A DNA stretch of 64,000 nucleotides from Meghimatium bilineatum (Eukaryota > Mollusca > Gastropoda > Stylommatophora > Philomycidae): contig CM067322.1 in assembly GCA_034231615.1 (NCBI GenBank), positions 51,528,456-51,592,455 of the forward strand. Reading direction: 5' to 3'. This document shows, piece after piece, positions 55,610 through 64,000 of the stretch (its first letter is position 1; every line of letters starts with the position of its first letter). Under the pieces are notes generated by a model, which did not search any database, was not told where the DNA came from, and was given only the letters and a program-made list of their open reading frames with translations. Both the position numbers and the translations under genes were made by a program.

Positions 55610-58600
55610 CAACTCATTTCATAAATGTATCTAATTTATCATTAGAAAAATATTTCTTTGATTTTCAAACTTTTCAACACATCTCATAAATGTATATACC
55701 GGTAGTTTATCATTAGAAATATATTTTTTAATTTTCTTTTTCAAACTTTTTAACACATCTCATAAATGTATCTACCGGTAGATTATCACTAGAAATATAT
55801 CTTTTCATTTTCTTTTTCAAACTTTCAACACATTTCATAAATGTATATAGTTTATCATTAGAAATATTTTTTTCAATTTTCTTGTTCAAACTTTTCAACA
55901 TATTTCATAAATTTATCTAGTTTATCATTAGAAATATGTTTTTTTTAAATTTCAAACTTTTCAACACATTTCATAAATGTATCAGTTTATCATTAGAAAT
56001 ATATTTTTTTTAAATTTCAACCATTTAAACACATTTCATAAATATAACTAATTTATCACTAGAAATATATTTTTTTATTTTCAAACTGTTCAACACATCT
56101 CATAAATGTATCTACCGGTAGAAGATCACTAGAAATATATTTTTTGATTTTCTTTTTCCAACGTTTCAACACATCTCACAAATGTATCTAGTTTATCATT
56201 AGAAATATATTTTTTGATTTTCTTTTTCAAACTTTTCAACACATCTCACAAATGTATCTAATTTATCATTAGAAATATATTTTTTGATTTTGAAACTTTT
56301 CAACACATTTCATAAATGTATATAGTTTATCATATAAAATATGTTTTTTTTTAAATTTCAAACTTTTCAACACATTTCATAAATGTATCAGTTTATCATT
56401 AGAAATATATTTTTCTTTTAAATTTCAAAATTTTAAACACATTTCATGAATGTATCTAATTTATCACTAGAAATATATTTTTATATTTTCTTTTTCAAAC
56501 TTTTCAACACATTTCATAAATGTATCTAGTTTATCATTAGAAATATATTTTTGTGATTTTCAAACTGTTCAACACATCTCATAAATGTATCTACCGGTAG
56601 AAGATCACTAAAAATATATTTTTTGATTTTCTTTTTCCAACAATCTTTTTCCAACACATCTCACAAATGTATCTAGTTTATCATTAGAAATATTTTTATT
56701 TTATTTTCTTGTTCAAACTTTTCAACACATTTCATAAATGTATATAGTTTATCATTAGAAATATTTTTTTTTATTTTCTTGTTCAAACTTTTCAACACAT
56801 TTCATAAATGTATCTAATTTATCATTAGAAATTTTTTATTTTTATTTTCAAACTTTTCAATACATCTCATAAATGTATCTACCGGTAGTTTATCATTAGA
56901 AATATCTTTTTATATTTTCTTGTTCAAACTTTTCAACATATGTCATAAATGTATCTAGTTTATCACTAGAAATATATTGTTTGATTTTCTTTTCCAAACT
57001 TTTCAACACATTTCATAAATGTATCTAGTTTATCATTAGAAATATATATTTTTGATTTTCAAACTTTTCAACACATTTCATAAGTGTATCTAGTTTTTAT
57101 CATTAGAAATTTATTTTTTGATTTTGAAACTTTTCAACACATTTCATAAATGTATATAGTTTATCATTAGAATTTTTGTTTTCTATTTTCTTTTTCAAAC
57201 TTTTCAACATATTTCATAAATGTATCTAGTTTATCATTAGAAATATGTTTTTTTTTAAATTTCAAACTTTTCAACACATTTCATAAATGTATCAGTTTAT
57301 CATTAGAAATATATTTTTCTTTTAAATTTCAAAATTTTAAACACATTTCATAAATGTATCTAATTTATCACTAGAAATATATTTTTTTATTTTCTTTTTC
57401 AAACTTTTCAACACATTTCATAAATGTATCTAGTTTATCATTAGAAATATATTTTTGTGATTTTCAAACTGTTCAACACATCTCATAAATGTATCTACCG
57501 GTAGAAGATCACTAAAAATATATATTTTGATTTTCTTTTTCCAACGTTTCAACACATCTCACAAATGTATCTAGTTTATCATTAGAAATATTTTTATTTT
57601 ATTTTCTTGTTCAAACTTTTCAACTCATTTCATAAATGTATCTAATTTATCATTAGAAAAATATTTCTTTGATTTTCAAACTTTTCAACACATCTCATAA
57701 ATGTATATACCGGTAGTTTATCATTAGAAATATATTTTTTAATTTTCTTTTTCAAACTTTTTAACACATCTCATAAATGTATCTACCGGTAGATTATCAC
57801 TAGAAATATATCTTTTCATTTTCTTTTTCAAACTTTCAACACATTTCATAAATGTATATAGTTTATCATTAGAAATATTTTTTTCAATTTTCTTGTTCAA
57901 ACTTTTCAACATATTTCATAAATTTATCTAGTTTATCATTAGAAATATGTTTTTTTTAAATTTCAAACTTTTCAACACATTTCATAAATGTATCAGTTTA
58001 TCATTAGAAATATATTTTTTTTAAATTTCAACCATTTAAACACATTTCATAAATATAACTAATTTATCACTAGAAATATATTTTTTTATTTTCAAACTGT
58101 TCAACACATCTCATAAATGTATCTACCGGTAGAAGATCACTAGAAATATATTTTTTGATTTTCTTTTTCCAACGTTTCAACACATCTCACAAATGTATCT
58201 AGTTTATCATTAGAAATATATTTTTTGATTTTCTTTTTCAAACTTTTCAACACATCTCACAAATGTATCTAATTTATCATTAGAAATATATTTTTTGATT
58301 TTGAAACTTTTCAACACATTTCATAAATGTATATAGTTTATCATATAAAATATGTTTTTTTTTAAATTTCAAACTTTTCAACACATTTCATAAATGTATC
58401 AGTTTATCATTAGAAATATATTTTTCTTTTAAATTTCAAAATTTTAAACACATTTCATGAATGTATCTAATTTATCACTAGAAATATATTTTTATATTTT
58501 CTTTTTCAAACTTTTCAACACATTTCATAAATGTATCTAGTTTATCATTAGAAATATATTTTTGTGATTTTCAAACTGTTCAACACATCTCATAAATGTA

Positions 58601-59631
58601 TCTACCGGTAGAAGATCACTAAAAATATATTTTTTGATTTTCTTTTTCCAACAATCTTTTTCCAACACATCTCACAAATGTATCTAGTTTATCATTAGAA
58701 ATATTTTTATTTTATTTTCTTGTTCAAACTTTTCAACACATTTCATAAATGTATATAGTTTATCATTAGAAATATTTTTTTTTATTTTCTTGTTCAAACT
58801 TTTCAACACATTTCATAAATGTATCTAATTTATCATTAGAAATTTTTTATTTTTATTTTCAAACTTTTCAATACATCTCATAAATGTATCTACCGGTAGT
58901 TTATCATTAGAAATATCTTTTTATATTTTCTTGTTCAAACTTTTCAACATATGTCATAAATGTATCTAGTTTATCACTAGAAATATATTGTTTGATTTTC
59001 TTTTCCAAACTTTTCAACACATTTCATAAATGTATCTAGTTTATCATTAGAAATATATATTTTTGATTTTCAAACTTTTCAACACATTTCATAAGTGTAT
59101 CTAGTTTTTATCATTAGAAATTTATTTTTTGATTTTGAAACTTTTCAACACATTTCATAAATGTATATAGTTTATCATTAGAATTTTTGTTTTCTATTTT
59201 CTTTTTCAAACTTTTCAACATATTTCATAAATGTATCTAGTTTATCATTAGAAATATGTTTTTTTTTAAATTTCAAACTTTTCAACACATTTCATAAATG
59301 TATCAGTTTATCATTAGAAATATATTTTTCTTTTAAATTTCAAAATTTTAAACACATTTCATAAATGTATCTAATTTATCACTAGAAATATATTTTTTTA
59401 TTTTCTTTTTCAAACTTTTCAACACATTTCATAAATGTATCTAGTTTATCATTAGAAATATATTTTTGTGATTTTCAAACTGTTCAACACATCTCATAAA
59501 TGTATCTACCGGTAGAAGATCACTAAAAATATATATTTTGATTTTCTTTTTCCAACGTTTCAACACATCTCACAAATGTATCTAGTTTATCATTAGAAAT
59601 ATTTTTATTTTATTTTCTTGTTCAAACTTTT
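55610..59631 (+). repeat. Two canonical 2,011-bp higher-order repeats
   Basis: Monomer 1 at 55,610 and 57,621, next at 59,632; both spacings are 2,011. Confidence 0.92.
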
Positions 59632-61297
59632 CAACTCATTTCATAAATGTATCTAATTTATCATTAGAAAAATATTTCTTTGATTTTCAAACTTTTCAAC
59701 ACATCTCATAAATGTATATACCGGTAGTTTATCATTAGAAATATATTTTTTAATTTTCTTTTTCAAACTTTTTAACACATCTCATAAATGTATCTACCGG
59801 TAGATTATCACTAGAAATATATCTTTTCATTTTCTTTTTCAAACTTTCAACACATTTCATAAATGTATATAGTTTATCATTAGAAATATTTTTTTCAATT
59901 TTCTTGTTCAAACTTTTCAACATATTTCATAAATTTATCTAGTTTATCATTAGAAATATGTTTTTTTTAAATTTCAAACTTTTCAACACATTTCATAAAT
60001 GTATCAGTTTATCATTAGAAATATATTTTTTTTAAATTTCAACCATTTAAACACATTTCATAAATATAACTAATTTATCACTAGAAATATATTTTTTTAT
60101 TTTCAAACTGTTCAACACATCTCATAAATGTATCTACCGGTAGAAGATCACTAGAAATATATTTTTTGATTTTCTTTTTCCAACGTTTCAACACATCTCA
60201 CAAATGTATCTAGTTTATCATTAGAAATATATTTTTTGATTTTCTTTTTCAAACTTTTCAACACATCTCACAAATGTATCTAATTTATCATTAGAAATAT
60301 ATTTTTTGATTTTGAAACTTTTCAACACATTTCATAAATGTATATAGTTTATCATATAAAATATGTTTTTTTTTAAATTTCAAACTTTTCAACACATTTC
60401 ATAAATGTATCAGTTTATCATTAGAAATATATTTTTCTTTTAAATTTCAAAATTTTAAACACATTTCATGAATGTATCTAATTTATCACTAGAAATATAT
60501 TTTTATATTTTCTTTTTCAAACTTTTCAACACATTTCATAAATGTATCTAGTTTATCATTAGAAATATATTTTTGTGATTTTCAAACTGTTCAACACATC
60601 TCATAAATGTATCTACCGGTAGAAGATCACTAAAAATATATTTTTTGATTTTCTTTTTCCAACAATCTTTTTCCAACACATCTCACAAATGTATCTAGTT
60701 TATCATTAGAAATATTTTTATTTTATTTTCTTGTTCAAACTTTTCAACACATTTCATAAATGTATATAGTTTATCATTAGAAATATTTTTTTTTATTTTC
60801 TTGTTCAAACTTTTCAACACATTTCATAAATGTATCTAATTTATCATTAGAAATTTTTTATTTTTATTTTCAAACTTTTCAATACATCTCATAAATGTAT
60901 CTACCGGTAGTTTATCATTAGAAATATCTTTTTATATTTTCTTGTTCAAACTTTTCAACATATGTCATAAATGTATCTAGTTTATCACTAGAAATATATT
61001 GTTTGATTTTCTTTTCCAAACTTTTCAACACATTTCATAAATGTATCTAGTTTATCATTAGAAATATATATTTTTGATTTTCAAACTTTTCAACACATTT
61101 CATAAGTGTATCTAGTTTTTATCATTAGAAATTTATTTTTTGATTTTGAAACTTTTCAACACATTTCATAAATGTATATAGTTTATCATTAGAATTTTTG
61201 TTTTCTATTTTCTTTTTCAAACTTTTCAACACATCTCACAAATGTATCTAGTTTATCATTAGAAATATTTTTATTTTATTTTCTTGTTCAAACTTTT
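59632..61297 (+). repeat. Higher-order repeat unit, 1,666-bp variant, second occurrence
   Basis: The same monomer 23-to-29 junction as at 55,525 recurs at about 61,213. Confidence 0.9.
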
Positions 61298-63033
61298 CAA
61301 CTCATTTCATAAATGTATCTAATTTATCATTAGAAAAATATTTCTTTGATTTTCAAACTTTTCAACACATCTCATAAATGTATATACCGGTAGTTTATCA
61401 TTAGAAATATATTTTTTAATTTTCTTTTTCAAACTTTTTAACACATCTCATAAATGTATCTACCGGTAGATTATCACTAGAAATATATCTTTTCATTTTC
61501 TTTTTCAAACTTTCAACACATTTCATAAATGTATATAGTTTATCATTAGAAATATTTTTTTTAATTTTCTTGTTCAAACTTTTCAACATATTTCATAAAT
61601 TTATCTAGTTTATCATTAGAAATATGTTTTTTTTAAATTTCAAACTTTTCAACACATTTCATAAATGTATCAGTTTATCATTAGAAATATATTTTTTTTA
61701 AATTTCAACCATTTAAACACATTTCATAAATATAACTAATTTATCACTAGAAATATATTTTTTTATTTTCAAACTGTTCAACACATCTCATAAATGTATC
61801 TACCGGTAGAAGATCACTAGAAATATATTTTTTGATTTTCTTTTTCCAACGTTTCAACACATCTCACAAATGTATCTAGTTTATCATTAGAAATATATTT
61901 TTTGATTTTCTTTTTCCAACGTTTCAACACATCTCACAAATGTATCTAGTTTATCATTAGAAATATATTTTTTGATTTTCTTTTTCAAACTTTTCAACAC
62001 ATCTCACAAATGTATCTAATTTATCATTAGAAATATATTTTTTGATTTTGAAACTTTTCAACACATTTCATAAATGTATATAGTTTATCATATAAAATAT
62101 GTTTTTTTTTAAATTTCAAACTTTTCAACACATTTCATAAATGTATCAGTTTATCATTAGAAATATATTTTTCTTTTAAATTTCAAAATTTTAAACACAT
62201 TTCATGAATGTATCTAATTTATCACTAGAAATATATTTTTATATTTTCTTTTTCAAACTTTTCAACACATTTCATAAATGTATCTAGTTTATCATTAGAA
62301 ATATATTTTTGTGATTTTCAAACTGTTCAACACATCTCATAAATGTATCTACCGGTAGAAGATCACTAAAAATATATTTTTTGATTTTCTTTTTCCAACA
62401 ATCTTTTTCCAACACATCTCACAAATGTATCTAGTTTATCATTAGAAATATTTTTATTTTATTTTCTTGTTCAAACTTTTCAACACATTTCATAAATGTA
62501 TATAGTTTATCATTAGAAATATTTTTTTTTATTTTCTTGTTCAAACTTTTCAACACATTTCATAAATGTATCTAATTTATCATTAGAAATTTTTTATTTT
62601 TATTTTCAAACTTTTCAATACATCTCATAAATGTATCTACCGGTAGTTTATCATTAGAAATATCTTTTTATATTTTCTTGTTCAAACTTTTCAACATATG
62701 TCATAAATGTATCTAGTTTATCACTAGAAATATATTGTTTGATTTTCTTTTCCAAACTTTTCAACACATTTCATAAATGTATCTAGTTTATCATTAGAAA
62801 TATATATTTTTGATTTTCAAACTTTTCAACACATTTCATAAGTGTATCTAGTTTTTATCATTAGAAATTTATTTTTTGATTTTGAAACTTTTCAACACAT
62901 TTCATAAATGTATATAGTTTATCATTAGAATTTTTGTTTTCTATTTTCTTTTTCAAACTTTTCAACACATCTCACAAATGTATCTAGTTTATCATTAGAA
63001 ATATTTTTATTTTATTTTCTTGTTCAAACTTTT
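61298..63033 (+). repeat. Higher-order repeat unit, 1,736-bp variant
   Basis: Carries the same 23-to-29 deletion (junction about 62,950) plus one extra 70-bp monomer at about 61,846-61,985, where a monomer ending CTTTTTCCAACG is tandemly doubled. Confidence 0.9.
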
Positions 63034-64000
63034 CAACTCATTTCATAAATGTATCTAATTTATCATTAGAAAAATATTTCTTTGATTTTCAAACTTTTCA
63101 ACACATCTCATAAATGTATATACCGGTAGTTTATCATTAGAAATATATTTTTTAATTTTCTTTTTCAAACTTTTTAACACATCTCATAAATGTATCTACC
63201 GGTAGATTATCACTAGAAATATATCTTTTCATTTTCTTTTTCAAACTTTCAACACATTTCATAAATGTATATAGTTTATCATTAGAAATATTTTTTTTAA
63301 TTTTCTTGTTCAAACTTTTCAACATATTTCATAAATTTATCTAGTTTATCATTAGAAATATGTTTTTTTTAAATTTCAAACTTTTCAACACATTTCATAA
63401 ATGTATCAGTTTATCATTAGAAATATATTTTTTTTAAATTTCAACCATTTAAACACATTTCATAAATATAACTAATTTATCACTAGAAATATATTTTTTT
63501 ATTTTCAAACTGTTCAACACATCTCATAAATGTATCTACCGGTAGAAGATCACTAGAAATATATTTTTTGATTTTCTTTTTCCAACGTTTCAACACATCT
63601 CACAAATGTATCTAGTTTATCATTAGAAATATATTTTTTGATTTTCTTTTTCAAACTTTTCAACACATCTCACAAATGTCTCTAATTTATCATTAGAAAT
63701 ATATTTTTTGATTTTGAAACTTTTCAACACATTTCATAAATGTATATAGTTTATCATATAAAATATGTTTTTTTTTAAATTTCAAACTTTTCAACACATT
63801 TCATAAATGTATCAGTTTATCATTAGAAATATATTTTTCTTTTAAATTTCAAAATTTTAAACACATTTCATGAATGTATCTAATTTATCACTAGAAATAT
63901 ATTTTTATATTTTCTTTTTCAAACTTTTCAACACATTTCATAAATGTATCTAGTTTATCATTAGAAATATATTTTTGTGATTTTCAAACTGTTCAACACA
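63034..64000 (+). repeat. Partial higher-order repeat cut by the window end
   Basis: Monomers 1 to 14. It shares ATTTTTTTTAATTTTCTTG in monomer 4 with the preceding unit (61,298), where other units have TTTTTTCAATTTTCTTG, and has a private CTCTAATTT variant at about 63,679. Confidence 0.88.

Larger units (their letters stand above)
37755..64000 (+). repeat. AT-rich satellite array, at least 26.2 kb, monomer about 69 bp
   Basis: The monomer core reads TTCAACACATTTCATAAATG, TATCTAGTTTATCATTAGAA, ATATATTTTTTGATTTTC, then TTTTTCAAAC. Monomers vary from about 63 to 85 bp through T-run length, presence of GATTTTCTTTTTCAAAC versus GATTTTCAAAC, and an optional 8-bp ACCGGTAG box. All monomers have the same orientation. 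Open frames inside it are artefacts. The array reaches the end of the window, so its total length is unknown. No other element is inserted from 37,755 to 64,000. Confidence 0.98.

Noticed and set aside
37755..64000. CRISPR-like regularity of repeats and spacers
   Set aside because: Whole units, not just short repeats, are conserved. There are no unique spacers and no cas genes, and the setting is eukaryotic.
37755..64000. CENP-B box in the satellite
   Set aside because: No match to the TTCG....A..CGGG core was found; the only regular palindrome is TACCGGTA.

Overview
The window looks like a repeat-dominated stretch of an animal genome, most likely a mollusc and perhaps a heterobranch gastropod. 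That placement is an inference: the GAA-tailed retroposon family and the tRNA-derived SINE look like families I associate with sea slugs, and I could not search a database. I found no intact host protein gene, rRNA, tRNA or CRISPR array. Every long reading frame is either a decayed transposable-element protein or a read-through of a tandem repeat.

Left part (1 to about 37,750): a graveyard of mobile elements. It holds at least eleven fragments of non-LTR reverse transcriptase genes (several still showing F/Y-A-D-D-type catalytic motifs), one decayed hAT-type transposase (about 6,140-7,545), a possible Penelope-like fragment, and about 35 copies or pieces of two related short retroposon families, called A and B here, which share the 3' tail ...GAGTTTGAGAATGAACGC(A/T)GAAGAAG. 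A 1.2-kb retroposon (C) is present twice in opposite orientation (10,025-11,247 and 21,804-23,018), each copy with its own target-site duplication. A tRNA-derived SINE (29,370-29,647) has a 10-bp duplication. A 997-bp DNA transposon (32,407-33,403) has about 29-bp terminal inverted repeats, an 8-bp duplication and a 45-codon transposase-like N-terminus, and may be Merlin-like. A third dispersed sequence (D) occurs three times and carries different minisatellites. Many minisatellites lie between these elements: 20-, 22-, 24-, 30-, 32-, 39-, 50-, 53- and about 178-bp units, plus (TATG)n and a long (AT)n flanked by inverted (AC)n/(GT)n.

Right part (about 37,750 to 64,000, running off the end): one very AT-rich satellite array of at least 26 kb. 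The basic monomer is about 63-85 bp (mean 69). From about 39,130 onward, 29 different monomers form a higher-order repeat of 2,011 bp that recurs about twelve times, with a few structural variants (1,934/1,935, 2,001, 1,666 and 1,736 bp). The 1,666-type deletion junction is shared by three non-identical units. Many monomers carry two short dyad symmetries, and the rare CpGs sit almost entirely in a TACCGGTA palindrome and a CCAACG motif. A centromeric or heterochromatic role is plausible but unproven.

The elements do not work together as a pathway. The interest lies in the nesting: elements inserted into tandem arrays leave datable, reconstructible empty sites, and minisatellites arise from inside SINE-like elements. 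All coordinates for repeats are hand-counted and may be off by a few bases.
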